From the NCBI GenBank assembly GCA_003024785.1, contig PUQB01000086.1, positions 153,962 to 217,961 of the forward strand: a stretch of DNA of 64,000 nt. Direction: 5' to 3'. The DNA is from Selaginella tamariscina (Eukaryota; Streptophyta; Lycopodiopsida; Selaginellales; Selaginellaceae). Below the pieces are notes generated by a model. The model saw only the letters and a list, made by a program, of their open reading frames with translations, searched no databases and was not told the DNA's origin. The translations under genes and the position numbers were made by a program. Below, one piece after another: positions 25,563 through 37,069 of this stretch. The first letter of the stretch is position 1. The number at the start of each line of letters is the position of its first letter.

Positions 25563-26504
25563 ATGGCTTTAATTATTCATTTTGGAGTATTTTTCTTATT
25601 ATTTCAAATAATTCTTGCCCAGCAATTTTCCAGTTTGGGGATTCTTTGTCCGATCCCGGGAATGCAGTAGTTGCATTTCCCGATTTGTCCACCGATGGCA
25701 TGACATCCTTTGGGCATGCTACAGACATAAACACAGATGGCCGGGTTATTGTGGATTTCATAGGTATGTGTATACACATTATATGTGCGTATATCACTTC
25801 TTATTATGACATATTCGCATAGAAAGCACACACTCGCGCGCGCGCACACGACTTCAATCACTTAAAATATACATGCACACGCAGTATGTTATGCAAATGT
25901 CTCTCTCTCTCTCACTCACTCACACACACACACACACAAATATATATATATATACATATATATATTTATTTATTTGGATTCTATTTATCTCTCGCGCATA
26001 TACAACTTCAATCACTTAAAATATATTTGTTTATGTATAGGCAATCCACATGTGGGATTGGTCCCCACATGAATTGTCATGCTTATGGAATGTGAACAAC
26101 ACAATACATAAAATAATATATATAGAAAGAGAGATTCATTTATGCTGTTATGTTATTAACTATTTGGATGTACTTACATGTAATACTCTCCTCTCACACA
26201 CACATGCATATACGACTTCAATCACTTAAAATATACTTGTGTACAAATAGACATGCACACGCATTATGTCATGCAAATGTCATATTCGTGATAGACTATA
26301 ATATTATTTATTTATTGAATTCCATTTATTCTACTATGTTATATTAATTTATCTGGATGTACTTATATGGATTCTCTCTCTTATACACACATGCACATAC
26401 GACTTCAATCACTTGAAATATCTGATGTGCACATTCGTTATGTCGTGCAAATGTCATATTCTTGTGATCGATAGGTATAAGCAACACGATACATAGAATA
26501 TATA

Positions 26505-26536
<32 letters not shown>

Positions 26537-28234
26537 ATGCTATATTAACTATACTTATATATATATTCTATTTCTCTCAGACATATGCATATACGACTTC
26601 ATTCACTTAAGTATATTTATAACACATACGTCAAGCCAATGTCATATTTCTTGTGGTCACGGATTCCTTACTATGTTATATTAACTTATTTAGATGTATT
26701 CATATGTCTCTCTCTCTCTCTCTCTCTTTTTTTCTTTCTCTCTCTCTCTCAAACACACACACACACGTGCGCAAACTAACTCCTACACATTATTCTAAAG
26801 CAAGTGCACATGGACTTCCATTTCTCAACCCATACTTGGCGTCCACAAACTTACAATACGGTGTAAACTTTGTAGTTCAAGGAGCAGGAACTCTAAGTTT
26901 TAGTTACTATAACTTCTATAATTTCACATTTCCATATTCCACTTTCCAACTCAACACACAGCTCCAATGGTTCCTCCAGTTCAGAAAGATGCCGCTCGTA
27001 ATAACCTGGTGCGTGTGTGTGTATATACACATGCAGAACAGACATTTCCATAATATACTTGTATATATTTATTCTGTGTATAATGTCTCTCTGACAAGTC
27101 ATTCTGTTGGAGTACACGTACTTAAATCACTAACGTTAAATATCAACTTGAGGACAATTATTTTTTATATACTATTTAGGAGAGGCAGAGAGGAGATATT
27201 TTATATTATATTTGATTAATGTTTATAAATAATAAGCAAATGCCTCTGTAGGGGAAATATAATATATAATATGTATTTATCATGTCTAATTTTATATACA
27301 GGAAAGTTTCCAAGTGTTAAACAATTTGCAGAAGGATTATATATAATTGGTGACTTCGCCATATACAGGAATGGAGTTTCAAGGGCCTATTGCAATATGT
27401 TCCATTGGTTATAGGGAGCATTGAGAAAATGATTCGGGTACACACACATATACATATACATATATTACATATACATACAAATATGCATGTATATACATAT
27501 ATATGGTATTTGTATAGGATTTATATCAAGCAGGTGCGAGGAATTTCTTAATAGTAAATCTACATGTTCAAGGGTGTAACCTAATACAACACGACCCTAA
27601 ACAACAATACGATAAACTGGGCTGTCTCCCAGAGTTCGACAAAGTCGGTCAACTCCACCGGTCAATGCTTGAGGAGATGGTCAAAAAACTCAGTCAAGAG
27701 TTGACCGGTTCAGTGTTGACTATTGGGGACTTCTATGGTATTATGGAGAAAGTATTAACAATTACCATGACTATGGTAAACATATATAATCATAAGTCAC
27801 ATCCATATACACATTGTACATATGGGCACGTCCAAACCACACACACACCAACTTATATGCAGTACATATAATATTGTTAATTGAATTGAATGTACATATA
27901 TCTCTGGATGTTCATACGTTGTATAGTACATGTACATATACATAAAATGTACAGTGTGTATTATTAATACATATACATGTGTTTGTGTGTAGGATTCAAG
28001 CATCTTTCGGAGGTATGTTATGGAATATTCACCAACACAACAGCAGTTCAATGTGGGGACAGAGTTACTATCAACGGGATTGAGTTAATAGGGAAGGCAT
28101 GCGATAATCCGTCGCAATATATTTTCTGGAACGACTTCCATTTTAGAGACGCATTCAACAAGGTTGTAGCAGATTCTTTCATATCAGGGGAATATTCGTA
28201 CATTTACAAGGCTAAATCAACCTATACATCCTAA
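25563..28234 (+). pseudogene. GDSL esterase/lipase copy E (deletions)
   Basis: Exons: 25,563-25,763; 26,801-27,008; 27,302-27,437; 27,518-27,775; 27,993-28,234. The signal peptide is kept (MALIIHFGVFFLLFQ). Exon 1 lacks about 10 bp before FQFGDSL, putting the Ser block out of frame, and about 20 bp after FPD. Exon 2 is open and keeps NFVVQGAGTLSF. Exon 3 lacks 18 bp that would encode EIGGND, so the oxyanion-hole Asn block is gone, and a few more bases near the 3' end. Exons 4 and 5 are well preserved. Exon 5 is complete to its stop, ending KAKSTYTS, with IFWNDFHF where the family usually has WDxxH. It mirrors B and converges with F. I call it a pseudogene because the deletions remove catalytic blocks, which sequencing error alone would not easily explain. 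Confidence 0.75.
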
Positions 28235-28720
28235 GATATCCATACTAAGTGTGAACATTTATATTAATTTTGTGCTCTTATATTCTTAAAATGTTACATT
28301 TATAAATTTATAAATATGGATGGTATATTATTAAGATTAATTATTAATATATTTTAGTATTTTATAGTTAATCTTCTTTATAATAATTAACATTTGTCTT
28401 CTTTCATTATTATTCATGTTGGAAATTTTAATTAAATATAATAAGGTGTGGGAGTTAAATAAACTATTTTATTATGAAAATAAATACATAAATAAAGTTA
28501 TCTGTTTATTTATATTAAGTTATGTAACTCTATGTCTCTTTATACGTGAATAGCATATATTATGAATACACTTTGCGTATATTTAAAAGAAACGTGTATA
28601 TGAAATTCAAGCAAACGTATATATATCACATAAACACACACGAAAGCCGGGTCATACAGTATTTAATATGTAACTTTCTGTTTAATTAAACTCTCTCTCA
28701 CACACACAGGTCATACTATT

Positions 28721-28752
<32 letters not shown>

Positions 28753-28922
28753 AAGTAGTTGATGTCTTAAGATTAATTAAATAATGTTACAATTAGTACA
28801 TGCTGGTTCAATTAACTAGTAACATTAACAGTTAGTAATAATTACATATTAATAATAAAAAGAATCATTTAACAGAAAAAATTATTAAATATTAAAAATT
28901 TTATATTTTGAAACTTTTAAAA
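28235..28922. other. Intergenic region between convergent GDSL E and F
   Basis: AT-rich region, mirror of 12,395-13,112. It contains CT/CA dinucleotide runs (28,690-28,710) and a poly-A run of 24 bases at 28,731-28,754. No coding signal. Confidence 0.5.
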
Positions 28923-30377
28923 TCATTTGAATGTTGTGAAGGTGTCCGGTGGATCTGAATATTCCCCAGATAAGAAAGAATACGCTACAGTCCTGTAAAA
29001 TGCATCTGTAAAGTGATCATTCCAGTATATATGTTCTGAAGGGTTACTACATGCCCCAGCTTTTCAACTCCGTTCATGACAACTGTATCCCCACATTGAA
29101 CAGTTGTTGTGTTTCCGAATATTCCACAGCATGGCTCCCAAAGATACTTAAATCCTACAAAACAGTAATTATGTAAATAAACATTACATATGTCACATAT
29201 ACTTACCATAATAACGATAATTATTTATTATCTTGTCCATGGCACCGTAAAAGTCAGCAATAGTCAACACAGCGCCAGTCAACTCATGACGAAGATGTTT
29301 GACCGTTGACTTAAGCATTGACTTATGGAGTCGACCAACTTTGTTGAATTCCAAGAGACATCCCAACTTGTCATACTGTGGTTTAGAGTCGTGTGGTACT
29401 AAGTATGGTTGATTACACCCTTGAAGTGGTACATTTATTATTAAGAAATTCCTTGCACCTGTTTGATATAAACTCTAAAAAAAAACAAAAAACAAAATAG
29501 ATATATGTTTATATATTAAGTTTTATGTACGTACTTACCCGAATCATATTCTCGATGCTCCCTACAACCAATGGAACGTACTGTAATAGGCCTTTGAAGC
29601 TTACTCCATTCTTGTATATTGTGAAGTAATCATTTCCACCTATCTCACCAACTATGTATAATCCTTTGCAAATTGTTCTGCACTTGGAAACTTCCCTGTA
29701 TATAAACTATGCATTATATAACTAGTGATATACATATATGTCGTACGTACAATGTATGTATATATGTATCTCTCTCTCTCTCTCTCTCTCACTCACACAC
29801 ACACACACACACCTAGCTTGTTTATGTCTTTGGCGCTCTCTGTAGGTTGAGAAACCATTTAAACTGTGTATCGAGTGCAACTGTTGGGTAACCAATTGTA
29901 AAATTATGCAGTTTAAAACAATCAAAACTTAGAGCGGTGGCTCCCTGAACAGCGAAATTAGCCCCATTTTCAAAATTAGAAGACGCCAAGTATGGGTTTA
30001 GAAATGGAAGCCCAAGTGCACTTGCTATATTGAAAAATAATCATTATTAGATAAATAAATTAATTAAAGAAAGCATTATTATCTCACCTAGATGGATCTG
30101 CACACTCTCTCTCACACACATACATACAAAGTACACACACACACACAAACGTACCTATGAAGTCTACGATGAGCCGGCCATCTGTGTTTCTCCCAGTGGC
30201 ATGTCCGAAGTAAGTCATTCCATAGGGAGGCTGTGTGAATAGATGAAATTGCGCGGGAAATGCAATAACTGCATTCCCGGGATCCGACAGAGAATTCCCA
30301 AACTGGAAAATGGCTGGGAATTTCTGGCTGATAACTACCTGAAATAAGATCGACACAAGCCAAACTATTAGACCCAT
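28923..30377 (-). pseudogene. GDSL esterase/lipase copy F (frameshifted)
   Basis: Exons: 30,155-30,377; about 29,813-30,024; 29,539-29,695; 29,207-29,474; 28,923-29,154. Start chosen at 30,377, where a signal peptide begins (MGLIVWLVSILFQVVIS). Exon 1 is intact and reads IFQFGNSLSDPGN, then PPYGMTYFGHATGRNTDGR; the GDSL Asp is Asn, as in A. Exon 2 gains one base near its end (AGAGAGCGCC) and meets a stop. Exon 3 loses one base in FAEGL but keeps GEIGGNDYF out of register. Exon 4 is fully open. Exon 5 loses one base before TGGAATGATCAC, so the last 40 codons, ending PPDTFTTFK, are out of frame. Every defect is a one-base indel, so a functional allele is conceivable if the assembly is at fault. 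Confidence 0.75.
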
Positions 30378-30542
30378 AGAGCCACTTGCTGTGCGCTTCA
30401 ACTCTTTTGTAAGGAAAAAAACACATAACACGTGCGAATCGTGGATGTGAAATCAATCTTAGCCGACCAAATCCTTTTTAAACAACTTGAGACAAAGTCA
30501 ACTTGACAACTTGACAGTGACTTATTACCTCGAAAAATCAAC

Positions 30543-30620
30543 GGTACGGAAGTACTTGACGTGAATTTCAATAAAATTATTAACATGTATCCTTAAAGGG
30601 AGCATGTGGTGCGCTGACGT
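30543..30620 (-). promoter_or_regulatory. Conserved upstream segment of GDSL copy F
   Basis: Counterpart of 10,775-10,870. The plus strand reads ACGGAAGTACTTGACGTGAA, with a bZIP-type TGACGTG core, 165-245 bp before the F start codon. The same core is at 36,540-36,560 with no gene attached. Confidence 0.4.
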
Positions 30621-31069
30621 CAACATCCGTACGTGTCCGTGTAATTTTTGTACAGTTCTCCCTCGGCGCACAGATTATATGACTTCCCGGTGTGCAGATA
30701 ATAGGGTGTGATACATAATTTATTTTAGTCTTTCGATTACCTTATTTCATACTGTACATACGGAAAAGGAGAATTGACACTACAAAAATTTGAATTTTTG
30801 GCATTGATAAAAGTAAAATTTAAAAACTAGATTTAGTTTTGACGTAGAATAGGTAAAAAGAAGTTGGTCAACATGCAGGAGAACACGACCTGAACCTTGT
30901 ATTTTAAAAGCACATATTAGTAAATAAAATGTGATTCTTTGCATCTATTGCCAAAATTTAATGTTGTCGAAGGAATAAACCTTTCACGATTACATTTAGG
31001 ATATATAATAAGATTATTGTGAATGTTTTGTTCAAACCATCCTTTTTATATGTAAAACAAAACAATTCC

Positions 31070-34000
31070 TGTAGAGGTGAAATAACAATATGTTCATGAA
31101 GAGCCACCCTAAGAGAAACACTTTAACTTACGACTTTTTCTACTCTTTCTAATGGCTTCCTTTTTGTTTAGACTTGATGCCCTTTCATATTTGTAAGATA
31201 AAGGGGACAGGGATGGACTATGCATTGAACATCTAGGTTCGGTCTCAAGTTGAGTATACTAGATTGAATATGGAAATAATTTTTTGTTAAAGCTACAATT
31301 TCTTCATCTTTCATATTTATTCTGATGGCAACCGACTCAATTATTCCAAAGAGTTAAACAAAAATGTTAAGACCTTGTAATACTTACAATTACTTTGTCT
31401 TTAACGTCTAGTACGCCATAGTTAATTTCATAAGTCAAGTTAAACATATAACAAAACTAAAAGTAATTTAAAGTTATTTTACATGGGCAAATCTAAACCA
31501 ATTGAGTAACTTTTCATTTGCACTAATTTAAACAACATCAAAAAAATTAACAACATGTCCTAAAGAACAAATTGGAAAATCACATTTCTTTTGCAAATTA
31601 GAATTGATTCCCGATCATTATATAATTCAATCTTTCTTATGTATCAGCTCTTTCTCCATAATTTTCCTTTGCACATGTTAACGTTGTTAAGATTTAGTTT
31701 TGAAGTAGACCTCTTGGCTACTATGTAATATATGTAATTTGGTCTATGCTAATTACTTCCAAAATCGATGTCACTAATTTTCTTTTTATTTTCTTTGTTT
31801 ATTTGTAAATTACTTATTCCTTAAATTCAATGCCAACTTTTGGAGAGACTTCCTTTAATAACATTACAACATCCTTTGTAGATTAGGGGTCTTGGTGACC
31901 TAAAAAGGCAGCATATGCATATGCACATTACATAAAACTGTTAATAGATTAAGCTTGATAACTTTTACAATATTAAGTTTCTTTCCTTATGCTCCCAAAT
32001 ATTGCTTCCATATGAAGTGTTCAATTCTCTTGTGCACAAGAGATTGTTGCTCTAGAGTTCTCTATAATGAATGTAGTTATACCTTGTTTTAAACAGTATA
32101 TTAATATATTTACTTGCAAATTATGTCAACACTAATGATTTCCTCACCATCCACCATGAAAGCCACGTGTGGAGCTTAAATATGTGTTGTTGATTAGAAT
32201 CTTATAAATTCCTCACTAAGTCTTTATTGTTCCTCCAAGCTTTTGGTATCTACTAATCTTTGGCATAATGACTGATGTTCTTTACATGCTTTTCGAAGTT
32301 ATATATTTATTCATGTGCTAACAATTGTTCTATGTACAATGGAAACAACAATCACATTCCTGCACAACATTGTGATAAAAAACTTTCCTCACAACAGTCC
32401 ATCCAGTGACAGCTTTATTGTTCATGCACACATCCTTAATCTTCATCTCGGATATTGCAACTATTTAAATATACTTCAAACTGTAAAAAGATATATGTGT
32501 TGTGATAAAATGTATTAATAACACTTACATGTGGTCATAAACAAATATATTCATTATGGCCTAATTAGTAACATGATGTATATGATTAAAACACAAATAT
32601 GCATTTTTCAAGTTGACCTTAAGATGCACCTTATTTATCAAGTGCATGCTAGAATTTATTCCCACATAAGACATTTTGAAAACATGAGGAACCTCATATA
32701 TGCATTGAGTAAAAAATATAAATGACTCTATATAGAGGACTTTTAAGGTCCAGTAACTTTTTCAAACCCTCGCTTGTAATAACTTTTTTTTTATTTTATT
32801 GAGTGCGAAAAGTTCTTAATCTTACAAGAGAAGGAATTACTAATTGTTTAATATATTTAATATTGCACTACATTTAAAGAGCGTCAAGGATTGACTTCAT
32901 TAGACATGATACTCATCCTTGGCATTGAGGACATGTGGTGGTAGTGGGGGTTGTTATCCTCAGTGCTAAGGATGGAAATTCTTATATAGATGCAATCATG
33001 TCCTTGGTACCAAGGATGGGGTTAAAGATGTCCAATGGTGCAATATTTAGCTATATATTTTGATAGATGAGATCCTTAGCGTCAAGGACTACAACAGTCT
33101 CCAAAAGACCACGTCTTCGATGCAACACTATTGTAGATTATGTGGTGATCTTCTAATACTCAGTGCCAAGGACATTAAAATGTAAATGATCGACTTTCCT
33201 TGGTGTTGAGGAGAGTGGGTTGAGAGAACATACATGTGGTTATTTGTAAGAGGAAGAATTTTATTAGGTACATTATGTAATTCTTTCTGCATCAATAGAG
33301 TTTTGTTTGATGGGTTGAGCTTGATCAATCGTTCAAAAATGATATCTGACACTACATTTATATTGATGGTGCCCATTGAAGCTTTCATGCAACTTGCTGA
33401 AAACATGTTCCTTTACATTCCTTGATGTTTTATTAAGTACTGAATGATTATGCAAACCAACGTGAATGAATTGCCTTGTCATTTTTGTATTGGATGAAAC
33501 AACGATGTAGCAAATGGCATCATATGAATACAGACATTTCAACTGAAATCTACAATATTTAATTTACTATGGTTTGAGTTAATTTGTCTTACAAACGATT
33601 TGAATTTCAAAATGTTGTTCAAGTATTGTTGGTTGTTCTTGAGCTTCTTATTCGAGTGATAATTATTAGCATTATTACATGAAAGATATCCCTCGCATCG
33701 ACTTATTCACACATAACTATTGAAATCCCTCCGTTAAGAATTATGGTTCCTAATCCAAACATAACCGCCATTTACTTTTTACATCCCAACATTGAATCCT
33801 TTAACAGTCCAAGGATTAATGGCAATTTCAAAACCATATTACCATCATATGTTGTGGTATTTCCATATACATGATTCACTTGCATTTTTAAATAAATTCT
33901 TTGCATGACTCAAGGGCATCAAATGATTACATAAGGACAATGTCATACCAATGTCAATGATTCTATGTTGGTGACTTGTTTGAAATTAATATTCCTAATA

Positions 34001-35060
34001 AGTTGCTTTCCTACACATGAAAAACAAGTTTTCATGGGCTCATTTGATTAAAAGTAAATTACCTCGAGAGGTACATATTCTTATTATCACAAGTATATTG
34101 TTTTACAAAACTTTTAAAGAATCACCAACTAAGTTCTCAAGAACATGAATGTAAGGTGTTTCTTACACATATAATATAATGACATCATTACCCAATTCAA
34201 AGTCAATGTTGAAAGTCTCTTCATTACTTGAACTATCTCGTGTTAACTTGCCAAGACTTATTAAAATTTGTTGCAACATAATTGTTCTTGTAAGTATTAT
34301 AAAATTTGTATAAAGAACAAATTGTGGTAAGAAAATTATGTTATTATGTTCACATTAATAACTCATTATATTTTATAAAAAAAATGAAGAAGAAATCCAT
34401 TAAAAACAGTGATAGAAATTGAATAACTAATTATGAAGAGAGAAATTTTTAATCCTTGAAATGGAAATGAAATTTTAATGTATTAATTTTTAATTTCAGA
34501 CAATGTAACATGTATTTGTATTATCGATAAGGTATAAGATGTTTGAAATAATTTTTTATACATAATTGAATGTTTATAATTGAAAAGATTGCACTATATA
34601 TAATAATTCACAAGAATTATGTGAAAGATTCATTATTATGCCTGTAAATCATACAAAAATTGCTTAAATAGTAATAAGTGAAGAGAATATTTTAAAAAGA
34701 CTTTGTAAATATATTTTAAATAAGATTCACATGTATATTTTAAAAAGACCCACATGTATATTTCAATAGAAGATTAAAAGAATTCTGATTTTTTTAAAGA
34801 GAGTATAACGTGCCGCACATGCAAAAAGCCATGTTGTATTCACACATAAATATGAGTGTGTTAATGTTGTTTTTCACTCTTTAGTTTTCTGTTTTGCTAA
34901 GGTGTTGACATGTGCACAAAGTTGTTTGACGGTAGCAAGAAAAAAGTCATGTACATTGTTGACTCCGACCCATTGTGATTATCTACCAAGTTGTGTGATG
35001 AACCCTAATTGTAAAAACAACAAGTTTAAGAAGGGTATATGAATCCTTGGCACTAGGGAA
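31070..35060 (-). repeat. Repeat block R1 (copy of 37.07-41.16 kb)
   Basis: A unit of about 4 kb that matches 37,070-41,165 directly and 6.0-9.75 kb inversely. The start landmark is AAGAGCCACCCTAAGAGAAA (31,099) and the end landmark is the TTCACTCTTTAGTTTTCTGTTTTG block (34,873). It contains the transposon-like pseudogene listed separately and otherwise AT-rich DNA. Confidence 0.75.
32950..34300 (-). pseudogene. Decayed transposon-like protein unit, copy R1
   Basis: Minus-strand frames carry IHVGLHNHSVLNKTSRNV (about 33,480-33,425), KEHVFSKL, and then IIFERLIKLNPSNKTLL (about 33,350-33,300) in another frame. The HxGxHNHxV motif followed by a helical block occurs, as far as I recall, in transposase-like proteins of non-seed plants. 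Stops and shifts break the frame. The function assignment is a weak inference. Confidence 0.4.
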
Positions 35061-35913
35061 AGTTAATATTTTTTTGGTATGTAATCTTGTACATCATGCC
35101 TAATAAATGGAATTTTTGCTGAATATGGGGATGGGTTCGGTTCTTGGGTGCTACTTGCTTGCTGCTCCTTTTAATAAGAAGGCTGGGGCACGAAGGATGA
35201 TCACGACTCATTTCACCGATCGGTGTTGATGGACTATTGGTGTGTTTGATTCACGATGCTGTTATGTTATATTAACTTACCTGGCAATCTTCATATATTA
35301 TACATATACGGACATCTAGATAAGTTAATATAACATAGTAACACGTGTTTATGCTTTGTTACAACCAAAGAGCGCAAAAGAAACTAGGTTGCATAACATT
35401 TTTAATTGGTGTTTAAATTTAATCCCAGATAGAGTGTTTAGTTTAAATGGGTTTCTATATATATGAATACTGCATTACAGTATTCTATAACGAATGGTAG
35501 CGTCTACTCTCAAAAACTACGTCTTTTCCTTACGTTAAACACTCTCACCTGCATATACACACACGCATAGGTCATATATATATATATATATATATATATT
35601 GATATACATTCACTTTTAAATATATTTAATTTAAAATTATATTAATGTGTCAGCATATTACAAATTATATATTCAAATATATTAAAATCACATTACTAAA
35701 TCAACAGTGGTGTTCTTTATATTTAAAATAAATCTCATTACAAAATTTAAGAATTATTAGAATTTATGAATACAATATTACTAGTGATTTGATTAATTAC
35801 TTCTCAAGGTTAATTTTTCGCTTTTATTTTGCCCTAGTATAAATTTGTTTGCTATTCCATCTTAAAATATATTTATTATATTAGATCTCTTCTAATTAAT
35901 ATAAACTGCAGAA

Positions 35914-35921
<8 letters not shown>

Positions 35922-35972
<51 letters not shown>
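35922..35972. repeat. (TG)n microsatellite
   Basis: About 25 uninterrupted TG units following a short AT run. The left-arm counterpart near 4350-4370 is an AT run without the TG expansion, so the expansion happened after the arms separated. Confidence 0.9.
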
Positions 35973-35974
<2 letters not shown>

Positions 35975-36524
35975 GAATATTTAAATATTTATTTGAAAAA
36001 AAAAACATTAATTTAAATGCACTGTAAGTAAGTCAAACTCGATTTTCTCTGTTTAAGAACTTTATAATACAAATACATTTATAGTTCGACATGTCTTGCT
36101 CGTGTGTGCACGATGTTAAGTCCTAGGATATATGATCTCCGACATCTATTCAATGCTGGAATAAAATTTAAATTATATAATTAAGATATCTCTTTAAAAT
36201 ATACTAACACGAGTAGGTTTTTACTAATGTATGAAATAATAAACATGTTTGAATTCTATATATATATAATGTATATATTAAGATGAAATTAAGTTAACAA
36301 TATGTAGTTTAAAGACTAATTATAAAATATACATATTAAGATATAATATAACATATAAATGCATATTTTATATGTATTTATATATATCAAACTACATTGA
36401 ATCTTAAAAAGTACTTAGAATAAAATTTATGTATACTAGTATAATTTTAAATTTATCTTAATATGTTTATATGACCTTTTAAGAAAAATGTGAATAATTA
36501 AAGTCTTATAGTTTAATAGTGACT

Positions 36525-36620
36525 TACCCTCAACGGTACGGAAGTACTTGACGTGGATTTCACACCAATAATTCGCATATGTTCTACCGTTGAAGCGCAA
36601 CATGTCATTTGTTAGTAGCT
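36525..36620 (-). promoter_or_regulatory. Orphan GDSL upstream segment
   Basis: CAACGGTACGGAAGTACTTG, then ACGTGGATTTCACACCAATA, nearly identical to the segment before GDSL F. Downstream in the expected direction (toward lower coordinates) there is only AT-rich DNA (35.5-36.5 kb) without GDSL exons. It is likely the upstream part of a lost gene copy. Confidence 0.4.
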
Positions 36621-37069
36621 TATTTAATAAATTATTAATATGTATCCTTAAAATGGGGAGAGCTAATTTGCATGTTGCACGCTGATGTCAACGCCCGTAC
36701 GTGTCCATTGGCCGAGGACAGATTAAGGGCCTTTGTCCTCGGCGTTGCCGAGGATGACCTTACTTTAGACCGGACGTACAGGAAAAGAGAATGACATTAA
36801 AAATAAAATTCAAGAATAGATTTGGTTTTTACATAGAATAAGTGAATAAAAGTTGGTCAACTTCCTATAAGTGGCACATTTTTAAAGTGTAAAGCAGTGA
36901 ATGAAAACCTTCTTTTTCACATTTATTACAAAGACCTTACACATGATGTAGTACATGTGCATGCACAGGTTGTATTCAATTTAGATATTATGATATGGTC
37001 ATTGTGCATCTTACAATACTGCTGATATGTAAGACGGAACAATTTTTCAAGAAGTAAAACAACAATATG

